From Lithodes maja (taxonomy: Eukaryota; Arthropoda; Malacostraca; Decapoda; Lithodidae), in assembly GCA_037953745.1 (NCBI GenBank), contig JBAKBP010003205.1, forward strand, positions 51,001 through 115,000: 64,000 nt of DNA, in the 5' to 3' direction. Of this stretch, positions 54,770 to 64,000 are shown in pieces (the first letter of the stretch is position 1; the number at the start of each line of letters is the position of its first letter). Both the position numbers and the translations under genes were made by a program. The notes under the pieces are model-generated. The model ran no database searches, was not told where the DNA came from, and saw only the letters and a list, made by a program, of their open reading frames with translations.

Positions 54770-56960
54770 GGTTAACTTATGACCTTGGCCTGTGACCTTG
54801 ACCTTTATGTAGGATTATATTTTTGTTTGCTTTGATGTAACCCTAGAAAATCAAATAAGTGTATCAAATTTCATTAAAGATCATTAGTTAGTTTCAGAGG
54901 TATTAAAGGAATAGTTGAGCTTGACCTTAGACCTTCATCTTGACCTTCATGATGTCTGAAAATTTAACATGTTAATTTTCCCTTAAAGCACAACTGTCTC
55001 AACGAATGTTGTTAAGTTTATATGAATAGTAAAGAAATTAGCATATTGACCTTATATTTGATGTTGACCTGTGACCTTGACCTAATAAATGGAATTATGT
55101 TTATTCTTGTATGACCTTGGTCTAGGCATTCCGAATATGCATGATATGCCTAATGGAAATCTTACATTAAATAGGAAATTCTAGTAAAAATCATATTTCG
55201 ACCTTTAGCCTTGACCTTTGACCTTGACCTTCGACCTTAGAATTTATTATCAAGGATCTAGTTAGCTTAACAGCAATGTTCGTATTAACTAGCAATGTGA
55301 ATATGGTGAAATTTGTATAAAAACTTATTGATTACAAACGGACCTTCAATTTTGACCTTTGACTAAAAATAAAATACATATATTTGGCTGGTCGTCGCAT
55401 TGACCAACAGAATTTACCTGTATTATTTGATGACAATACATTAAACAGTCAAGGAGAAGTTTAGGGAAAATTACAAATACTCTTGTTTCGACCTTGACCT
55501 CTGACCTTAACTATTACAATATTTATGTGAAATTTGATATATATGAGATTTAAGTAATAAGCCATAACACAGCCAGTTTTCCAAAATGTTAGTAATCTTT
55601 TTAATAAATAATAAAAGTTGACCTTTGACCTTGACCTGTGACCTTGACCTTTATGATCGTAAGAGTAAATTTTTGTTTACAATGACATTGCCCATGAACA
55701 TCAAATAAGCATGCCTAATTTCAGTTAGTTTCATATATATTAATAGAATAGTTGACCTTGACCTTTGACATTTATCTTGACCTTTATGTTTCAACATTTA
55801 TTATTTTCCTTTTCACTTAAAGTGCAATTATTTCACCAAATGTTGTGAAGTTTGCATGAAAAGTAAAGAAAATAGCATATTGACCTTTTATTTGACCTTG
55901 GCCTGTGACCTTGGTCTTTCATATGGAATTGAATAGTTTATTGTATGACCTTGGCCTAGGTATTCCGAATATGCATGGTAAGCCTAGTGAGAATCTAACA
56001 GTTAGTATAAGAAATACTAGTAAAAAACCTATTTTGATCTTTGACCTTGAACTTTGACCTTACCTTTTAGAATATTTATCTAGAATTTGTGCAATACGAT
56101 ATCAAGGGTACCAGTAACATGTATAATGAAAATTAAGACGTTTGAATAAAAACTAAATATAAATAGTATAAGTTGACCTTTCACCTTGACATGTGACCTT
56201 GACCTTTATGTAAGAGTAAACATTTTGTTTTCATTGACATTGCCCAGGAAAATCAAATAAACATGACTAATTTCATTAAAACCCATCAGTTAGTTTCATA
56301 TATATTTATAGCATAGTTGACCTTGACCTTTGACCTTGACCTTCATGATATGTGTCTCAACATTTATTATTTCCCTATTAATTTAAAGTGCAACCATATC
56401 ACCAAATTTTGTGAAGTTTGCATGAAAAGTAAAGAAATTAGCATATTGACCTTTTATTTGACCTTGACCTGTGAACTTGGCCTTTAATATGGAATTGTTT
56501 AGTTTATTGTATGACCTTGGCCTAGGTATTCCGAATATACATGGTAAGCCTAGTGAAAATCTAACAGTTAGTATAAGAAATACTAGTACAAATCGTGTTT
56601 TGAACTTTGACGTTGACTGTTGACCTTACCCTTTAGAATATTATATGAAATGTGGTCAATAAGATATCAAAGTTACCAATAAATTGTATAGTGAAAATTA
56701 AGAAATTTGAATAAAAACTAATAAATATGAAATACTGACCTTATTTTAAACCTTGACCTTTGACCTTAACCTATAAATTAAATTGAAAATTTATTATTGA
56801 CTGACCATTGCATTGACCAAATGGATATACCTGTGAAATTTGGTGAAAATCCATCGAACGGTCTAGGAGGAGTTACCGGACAGACAGACGGACGACGACG
56901 GACAAGCTGACTTGTGGTGCACAGTATACGGTTTGGATCTGTTTGCGCAATACCACTCTG
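54770..56960. repeat. array rich in TGACCT hexamers, higher-order period ~0.55-0.85 kb
   Basis: Dozens of TGACCTTTGACC, TGACCTTGACC and related strings in an AT-rich background. Larger units repeat: blocks starting TGACCTGTGACCTTGACC-like sequence lie near 54780, 55620 and 56175, and AGTAAAGAAATTAGCATATTG-like landmarks near 55030, 55860 and 56430. The last part ends in GGACAGACAGACGGACGACG and loses the pattern. No coding frame. Confidence 0.88.
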
Positions 56961-57039
56961 CTTCGCAGAGTTGATAATAGCCATAACAAATATAAGCAAG
57001 TTGTATCTTCTAAGGGTTAGTATTGATAGTAAGTCATAA

Positions 57040-58735
57040 ATCTATCTATCTATCTATATGCTCAGGCCCAATCCCCATTTTGGGGGTAGCCGACTCAAGA
57101 CAGAGCAAGAACAGGGAAAACACAAAAACAACATAAAACAAAAAATAAACACAGATAAAAAACACAAACTCACACACATCCAAGTCACCCAGGAGAAGAC
57201 CCAGAGACCAGGGTTACCAAGGTCGCTCCAGCACTCCCCCGGCCCCTGACCACCCTGAGAGGTTCCGATCTCGGCAGGCAGACATGCAGCGGAGCCAAAG
57301 CCACAAGCCCTCCCACCACACTTCCAGGCACACCCTTCATATTAATCGTCCCCCCGGGCCAGGCGCCTGATGGACTATTATCTAGTCGAACTTGCGCCCG
57401 ACCCCTTACTCCAAATGACCACGTGTTCACTCAACTATTCACAAGCATTCTCCATTCACTCCTGTCCACCACCACTTCCCCTGCCTGATCTATAGTCATT
57501 CCTCTATCATCCAAAGCCTTTTTTACACAGTCTCTCCATCTCAATGGGGGTCTTCCTGCCCTTCTATCTCCCTTGTACCTGACTCACATATTCTCTTGTA
57601 AGCCTTTCATCTCCCATTCGTTCAACATGACCATACCAGCTCAGCACCCTTCTGTCCACTCTGGCTGACAAATGTTCCTGCTGCCCGACTCTCCTACGTA
57701 TCTCTTCATTCCTCAATCTGTCTCTACGAGTAACTCCACACATACTCCTCAAGCAGCTCATCTCCATCACATCCAGCCCTCTTTTCTCCTTTTCTTCAGA
57801 GCCCATGTCTCAGCCCCATACATCACTGTTGGCACAACAATTCCTTGATACAGTGCACTTTTTACTTTCACTCCGAGATTTCTCGTCTTCCACATACTTC
57901 CCATTGTTCCGAAAACCTTCCTTCCTTCACACACTCTCTGTTTTACCTCCACTTCCATACCTCCACTCCTGCTTATCGTTCCTCCTAGATATTTAAAACA
58001 CTCTACTTGTTCCAATATTTCCCCATCCAGCCTCACATCTAGATTCACCCTATGCTCTCCCCTATTACACACCATTACTTTACTTTTATTGACGTTCACC
58101 TTCAGTTTCCTCCTTCCACAAACCACACCAAACTCTTTGACTACCCGCTGCAGTTTCTCATTAGAATCCGCCACCAATGCTGTGTCATCAGCGAACAGCA
58201 ACTGATTCAACTCCCAATCTCTACCATTCTTTCCTACTAAACCCAATCCTCTTCCCATAGTTTTCCTTTTCACCTCCCTCACCACACCATCCAAAAACAT
58301 ATTAAACAGCCATGGTGACATTACACAACCCTGTCGCAAACCTACCTTTACCTCAAACCATTCACTCAACTCACCATTTCCTACTCTCACACATGCTCTG
58401 CTCCCTTCATAAAAACTCTTAACTGCTTCTAACAAATTTCCTCCTATTTCATAAATCCTTAACACCTTCCACATTGCTTCACGGTCCACACGATCATACG
58501 CTTTTTCCAAGTCCATAAAAGCCCAAAACATCTCCTTATGCTTCTCTAAATACTTCTCGCATAACTGTCTTACTGCAAACATCTGATCCACGCAACCTCT
58601 TCCCCTCCTAAAACCGCACTGTTCTTCTCCTATTGCAACTTCCGTACACTTTATTATCCTCTCTATCAACACCCTGCCATACAGCTTTCCAACCACTGAC
58701 AATAAATATCCACCATTATTCTCGTGAACAAACAA
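57040..58735 (-). mobile_element. RTE-like LINE, 5'-truncated
   Basis: Minus-strand LINE whose 3' end reads CGGCTACCCCCAAAATGGGG then a short ATAG tetranucleotide tail (57042-57060 as TCTA repeats on the plus strand), an RTE-like ending. The 5' truncation lies near 58735. Confidence 0.85.
57425..58735 (-). pseudogene. RTE-like reverse transcriptase, frameshifted
   Basis: The main frame (58735-57767) has LLSVVGKLYGRVLIERI, palm motif A MDLEKAYDRV (residues 74-83), VGLRQGCVMSPWLF, and the catalytic FADDTALVAD at 181-190; RT residues look intact. A frameshift in an A/G-rich run near 57790 leads to the next frame (57806-57564) with LDVMEMSCLRSMCGVTRRDRLRNEEIRRRVG and VLSWYGHVERM, diagnostic of RTE elements. 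A second shift near 57570 leads to the last piece (RRAGRPPLRWRDCVKKAL), with a stop near 57425. Endonuclease is lost by truncation. Confidence 0.88.
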
Positions 58736-59189
58736 TTTGACCAGCAGACTACGTGAGCCAAAAAATCTGAAAATTTGTGAAATAAATTACTACTGTTGGG
58801 TTAGGTTAAGTTTGTTTTAGGGTAATAGGATTGTAAGTTGTCACTGGTTTAAGTTTCAGGTAATCTATTTTTTGTCGAATTAGGAGCATAAATGGCGGCG
58901 CACGTATTTGAATCATTATCGAACGCAAATGAAACAATATAATGGGTTATTATAGTCCAGATGCTTCAGAACTTGACTCTAATGTTTCAAACATTCTAAT
59001 TGGCGTAACCTTTTAATAATAGCTCACTTTCACACACACCTCCTCCTATCTACTTCACTACACTAAACATGCACACAACACGTCCTTCTTCCACAAAAAA
59101 AAAAAAAAAAAATTGTATGATGATAAACAATAGCACAGCCTCGGAGTCCCCGGGGAGGGGGGGAGGGGGGGAGGGGGGGGGAGGCCATA
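58736..59189. other. no gene recognised
   Basis: Contains an A run of 19 (59093-59111) and a G-rich tract (59150-59182). No gene. Confidence 0.45.
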
Positions 59190-62112
59190 AATGCCCCCAC
59201 GCTCGCCTGACCTTCCCCTGACGACCCCTCTAAATGCTCTGGACCTTGGCTTGTCACTCTTACTATCAACTTTTGCAATATTCGCAACCTTTACTCTAAT
59301 TTTCCCTCTGTTGAACACCATCTCTCCTACAAAGCTGATCTTCTTTTCCTCACTGAAACTCAGATGTCTGAAGCAACTGCCACTCCTAGTTTCAAAGCTA
59401 AAGGCGGATGTTGTGCATACATGTACAACAAACTCACTTGCTCTCGTGTTTCCGATTTCGACTCCTCTGAATTATCAACTTTATGGCTCAAACTATCCTG
59501 TCATTCTCATACTAAATATTTCTGTGCTTTCTATTTTCCCCCAAACTCAACTGACATTCCCAAATTCTTTGACTATCTAAACTCTAAAGTGGAACACATT
59601 CTATCTGTTTCTCCTTTCTCAAAAATCTCCATCTTAGGAGATTTCAACATTCACCACCACCAATGGCTCTCCTTTCATACTAATGACCAACCTGGTGAAC
59701 ATGGCTACGACTTTTTTTTATCCTAAATAAACTAGAGGAGTTGGTTCAGCAACCCACCTGTATCCAGGATCCCTTCGGAGATTGGCCCAACATTCTTGAC
59801 TTATTTCTACCTTCTAACCCTTCTTCTTATTCTGTCGATATTTTCTCTTCTTTGGGCTCCTCCGACCATAAACTTATCTCAGTCACCTGTCCTATCTACC
59901 AGTACGGCCACCTGATCCACCTAGCTGGCGGCGCTTGTGGCACTTTGGTGTTGCCGACTGGGAGGCTCTCTGGCAGTACTTCTTTGATTTCCCATGGAAT
60001 GATTTTTGCTTCCCGGGCCGGAGACCCTCGGAGAGTGCTGAACATATTACCGAGGTAATCCTATCGGGCATGGAGGCATACATTCCATTTTTTTTCTCTC
60101 AGACTAATGCAGACAAATCTTGGATTACCCATGCTTGTTCTGCTGCTATCCGCAATAAGGAGGAAGCATTCAAACGGTACCGACACCTTAAAACTCAAGA
60201 ATCTCATACTTCCTATGTTACTGCCCAAAATCACGCCAAATCTGTCCTTCAACTTGCCAAACACTCTTTCATCAATAAAAAATGCACTGAACTATCCAAC
60301 TCTAGCTCTTCCCAAGCTTTCTGGCATCTAGCCAAAAACCTCTCCAACAATTCTTCTTCCTCGTCTTTCCCTCCCCTTTTCTACTCTGATGGCACAACCA
60401 TCACTTCTTTCTCTGACAAAGCTGAACTCTTCGCTCAAACATTTGCTAAAAACTCCACCTTGGATGATTCCGGTGCTGTTCCTCCCTCCTCTCTCCTTCT
60501 TATGCCTAATATCCTAATCTCTTCTAAAGATGTACTTTCTACCCTCTCTTGGCTTAATACTAAGAAGGCGAACGGTCCGGATGGTGTTACCCCTGTTGTA
60601 CTAAAAAACTGTGCTTCCGTGCTGACTCCCTGCCTAGGCAAACACATTCGTCTCTGTCTCTATTCTAACATCTTCCCTTCTTGCTGGAAGTTTGCTCTCA
60701 TTCAGCCTGTCCCAAAGAAGGGTGACTGCTCTCAATCCTCTAACTATCGACCAGTTGCTCTCATCTATTGTATCTCTAAAGTTTTTGAAACTATTCTTAT
60801 TTTCAAATTTCTTAAGCATTTCTCTTCTCATAATCTACTCTCAGATCGCCAGTATGGTTTCCTTAAGGGTCGCTCTACTGGTGATCTTCTTTCATATCTT
60901 ACTAACTCTTGGTCATCCTCCTTTCGGGACTTCGGTGAGACCTTTTCTATTGCGCTAGACATATCGAAGTCCTTCGGTAAAATCTGGCACTTATCTTTAA
61001 TTTCTAAACTACCCTCCTTTGGTTTCTATCCCTCCATCTGTGCCTTTGTCTCTAATTTCCTTTCTGGACAATCCACAGCTGCGGTTGTGGATGGCCATCG
61101 TTCACATCCTCATCCTATCAACTCTGGTATTCCTCCAATTCTCTTTCTAATTTTCAAAAATGGTCTTCTCAACTGTACTTGCAGTCCTATCCATACATAG
61201 GTAGACGACTCCACCTTACACTATTCAATTAATTTTCCAGAAAGCCCCAGTAAGCAATCCCTCAAAAACAAACGTAATGAAGCCATACAACACTTATCTT
61301 CTGATCTCAATACCATTTCCAATTGGGGCAGAGAAAACCTTGTTACCTTTAGTGCTTCCAAAACCCAATTTATCCATCTATCTACCAGTCGTGAACTCCC
61401 AGAGGACTATCCCTTATACTTCACACAACAATACAAAAATCAACCCTTCATCTTCTCTCAGTATTCTTGGTGTCTCTTTCTCTTCTGGTCTCTCTTGGAA
61501 GGACCATATTACCATTCTTGCTAAGGCGGCCTCCCAGAAGCTGGGAGTGCTATACCGCCTCAAGGGGTTCTTTACCCCTGTACAGCTTTTTGCTCTGTAC
61601 AGGCCCTTGTATTGAGTATTGTTCATATGTTTGGGGAGGACCCTCTCACACAGCACTCTTAGACAAAGAAAAGGGGAAAACCTTTCGTACCATTAACTCC
61701 CGTTCACTCACCGACTCTCTGCAATCTCTCTCTCTTCGCCGCAATGTTACATCTCTCTCGCTACTACAATAATCAGTGTTCCTCAGAGCTCTCCCAGTGT
61801 ATATTACCTCCTCTACGTAAGGTACGTTGTACCCGTCTTGCAACACAATCCCACCCCTATTCTGTGCAACTCTCCAACTGAAGAGTGAAATGATACTCCC
61901 AATCTTTCTTCTATTCAACAGCTGAGCTCTGGAACTCTCTCCCTGAATCCATCTTTCCCTCATGCTATGTCTTAAATTGCTTCAAACTCTGTGTGTCAAG
62001 GCATTTTTGGCTTGACAGTTCCTTGAATTTGGCCCTGTCACTCTTTCAACTCTGTCGGAGGCACTCGTCACAGGCAGCTTTGCATTTTGTCTCCCTCGTC
62101 CACATAGAAAAA
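59190..62112 (+). mobile_element. LINE copy 3, longest copy of the family
   Basis: Runs from a partial endonuclease to the A-rich 3' end (62105-62117). It is the reference for copies 1, 2 and 4, which match its 3' half. The 5' limit is approximate because no other copy covers it. Confidence 0.88.
59238..61975 (+). pseudogene. LINE endonuclease-reverse transcriptase, degraded
   Basis: AP-endonuclease motifs are visible in several frames: LLFLTETQMS (about 59340), ILGDFNIHHHQW (about 59634) and SSDHKLISV (about 59860). Frameshifts occur near 59715 (T run) and 59930. The long frame 59935-61200 covers the inter-domain region and RT fingers and palm (SNYRPVALI, DRQYGFLKGRS, ALDISKSFGKIW). The polymerase box is destroyed: a stop precedes VDDST where intact copies have YADDST. 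Small deletions follow. The family has one long ORF2-like gene; ORF1 was not found. Inactive. Confidence 0.88.
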
Positions 62113-62119
62113 AAAAAAA

Positions 62120-62329
62120 TAAAATAAATATATATATATACAGTATATATATATATACAGTATATATATATATATATATATATATATACTGCCGTGGTGT
62201 AATTGATTAAAGCGTCGGCTTTCGTTCTGATGGTCGATGGTTCGATCCCCACTGAGAGACTAGAAACCTTTAGTGGCTCACGTGTATTTGTGATATATTC
62301 TCAATATATATATATATATATATATACAC

Positions 62330-62375
<46 letters not shown>

Positions 62376-62376
62376 T
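62120..62376 (+). repeat. tRNA-headed repeat flanked by TA microsatellites
   Basis: TA tracts at about 62127-62188 and 62302-62373 bracket a tRNA-like segment (62189-62260): A-box-like TGGTGTAATTGATTAAAGCG and B box GGTTCGATCCC at 62239-62249. It has no paired acceptor stem, so it is a SINE head rather than a tRNA gene. Confidence 0.7.
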
Positions 62377-62529
62377 GTATATGCTCACAACTGTACCTGT
62401 GGACCAGGGACCGGAGTTCTTGAAATAGGGCTTCAGACCTGACGCTATTTTTGAATTAAATTTGTTGTTGTATGTTGTTGTGTTCTGGCTTAATAATTCA
62501 GAAGGGTTGATAGCCTCTGAAGTCCTATT
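62377..62529. other. no gene recognised
   Basis: Short intergenic stretch. Nothing recognised. Confidence 0.4.
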
Positions 62530-62533
62530 TTAA

Positions 62534-62742
62534 CCCCTTCTGTACTGGCGACTTCTTTTTGTATTGTATTTCAGCTACACTTAGATGATTTTATGAAGCT
62601 TAGGCACGGTATATGGTAGCTAAAATGCATATTTGAGATAGTCTGTAGCCTTTTAATGGGTAGATGTTCTTCCTAAGCTAAATAATATCGTATAATCATT
62701 GCCAGGTTATAATATATAAGGATGTCCCCGGTAGTGAATGGG
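62534..62742. mobile_element. possible short TTAA-target MITE
   Basis: TTAA at 62530-62533 and 62743-62746. Left end CCCCTTCTGTACTGGCGAC; reverse complement of right end CCCATTCACTACCGGGGAC. Matching is imperfect but keeps CCC, TTC, TAC and GGxGAC. 209 bp without coding capacity. Confidence 0.5.
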
Positions 62743-62969
62743 TTAACACACACATTATAACAGTACCTGTGAGTTACAGAAGGTGACGTGGTTGACCCGG
62801 TGTTGTACGGTATCGGAAGAGGTAAAGCTCCACAGTTCCTCCGCTCGGCACCCCTCGCCTTGTGTTTCCCTGCCTCCTCCTTCATCACCACCACATCCTG
62901 CAGTACAGTCACGATAAACATTAATGTACCACCTCCATAATTTCATTGGTGGATCTCTTTACATAAAAC

Positions 62970-63014
62970 CTACACACACACACACACATACACACACACA
63001 TACACACACACACG
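62970..63014. repeat. CA microsatellite
   Basis: ACACAC repeats with TACA interruptions. Confidence 0.9.
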
Positions 63015-64000
63015 AACTTCACCCTGATATTGAAAGTTTGATCAGATAGGAATACAATGAGCATTTGAAAATGGGACACAAACTTAATGTGCTAAGTTAA
63101 AATTAATGTACTTAGTTAATTTAAATTTATATGACTTTAGCTAAGTTAATTTCAATTTAATCTTAGTTAGGCTTGATTAAAACCCTGGACAGGAAACGCT
63201 CTAAAACGTAATATTTCTGGTAATATCATTGCAAATTTACAACGTTGACTTTGACTTCAAATATCTCCCAAACCAAAAGACTTAGAAACCTAATTAAAGT
63301 TGCTAAAAATAATATAAAGATCCCTTAACCCTTGGTTCCCGGATGACCTCTTGTACGCCCATAAAAAAGCATGTAACAGGTACCCGGAAGGCCTCTTATG
63401 CACCCACGACGTCACAGCCTGTGAGCTTGCTGTGCGAGGCGTCGGTCCGACGCATGTAAACAACAGCCGGCTGGACCGACGCTCCGCATCTCCGGCCACA
63501 AGAAGGAGAGCGTCGCTTGTTCTTGTGTGCCTGTATGTTGTTGTTCAGTATCGAAAAGTGGTGTAAAGTGGCTGGTTTGGCCATAAAGTTATCTCCAATG
63601 AAATCATCATCACAGCTCACCCAGTTGACTTAGAGAGCTCTACTTAATGCCATTTTACAGGTAAATAACACAGCTAAGCTTGGGGATGCGCGGGAATGCG
63701 GGAAGCAGTCTGATTAACGAATATACGGTAGCCTAGCCTAGACGTTTTTCGGCCAAAACACCCGGGTTTCGAGGAATATATATATAATACATAACCGGGG
63801 CTGGAGGGTTAATATTGTATTAGTAAATGATGGATATTGAAAGGTAATTCGTATTTTTAAATAATTTAATACAAAAAATAAGTAGAGGTTTGAAGTTAGT
63901 CTTCCTAAAAAGTGGAGAACAAAATACTAAAGTCATCCTAAGGGTGCTGGGACTCTTAGGTTAGGGACGGCAATGTTGGGGCTGATTGGTATATGAAGGA
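63015..64000. other. no gene recognised
   Basis: Short frames on both strands around 63290-63620 overlap each other and show no domain. A TGACGTC-like GACGTCAC occurs at 63409. Nothing supportable. Confidence 0.4.

Noticed and set aside
58790..58820. Telomere-type TTAGG repeat
   Set aside because: Only two adjacent GGTTAGGTTA-like units occur; not an array.
62189..62260. tRNA gene
   Set aside because: B box is good, but there is no matching acceptor stem and it sits between TA microsatellites.

Overview
The window is repeat-rich nuclear DNA from an animal. The many LINEs, gypsy-type LTR elements, TTAA-target elements, simple repeats and tRNA-headed SINEs, most of them broken, suggest an arthropod, probably a decapod crustacean; this is inference from element style. 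I found no host protein-coding gene and no intact tRNA or rRNA gene. Every long reading frame I can interpret belongs to a mobile element.

Layout. 238-2776: Tigger/pogo-like DNA transposon with a broken transposase. About 4105-10571: a long repeat (family X) made of hairpins about 72 bp apart, split by a complete but decayed piggyBac element (6462-10437). 10802-11940: non-autonomous hAT element with an 8-bp target duplication. About 12775-13425: 62-bp minisatellite. About 13430-44730: remains of a Ty3/gypsy element (gypsy-1) expanded from roughly 6 kb to 31 kb by nested insertions. 45743-46047: small TTAA-target MITE. About 46100-48883: second copy of family X. 49340-49805: MITE with long inverted repeats. 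50549-53568: another copy of the TTAA MITE, split by a CR1-like LINE that is itself split by a different TTAA element. 54586-56960: TA microsatellite and an array rich in TGACCT hexamers. 57040-58735: RTE-like LINE. About 59190-62112: a third, longest copy of the main LINE family. 62189-62742: tRNA-headed repeat and a short TTAA MITE.

The centre is a Russian doll. Gypsy-1 was interrupted by LINE copies 1 (reverse) and 2 (forward). LINE copy 2 took LTR element A (18861-40816, target duplication CTGT). Element A took element B1 in its gag-pol (20270-28279, duplication ACCC) and element C1 at its polypurine-tract/3' LTR boundary (30334-38479, duplication GGTG). A SINE sits in the 3' LTR of A. 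Target duplications, or reading frames that line up again across the insertions, establish the order.

Elements A, B1 and C1 share an unusual plan: gag with a SCAN-like capsid and CCHC knuckle, protease, integrase pieces, then reverse transcriptase and RNase H pieces at the 3' end. This resembles the Gmr1-like Ty3/gypsy group (integrase before RT). B1 and C1 keep one open frame of about 1,200 codons although RT and integrase catalytic cores are missing, so I read them as a recently active non-autonomous family mobilised in trans. Their LTRs are about 1.84 kb, with a CRE/bZIP-type site and TATA box near +430 and a long, hairpin-bearing R/U5 region.
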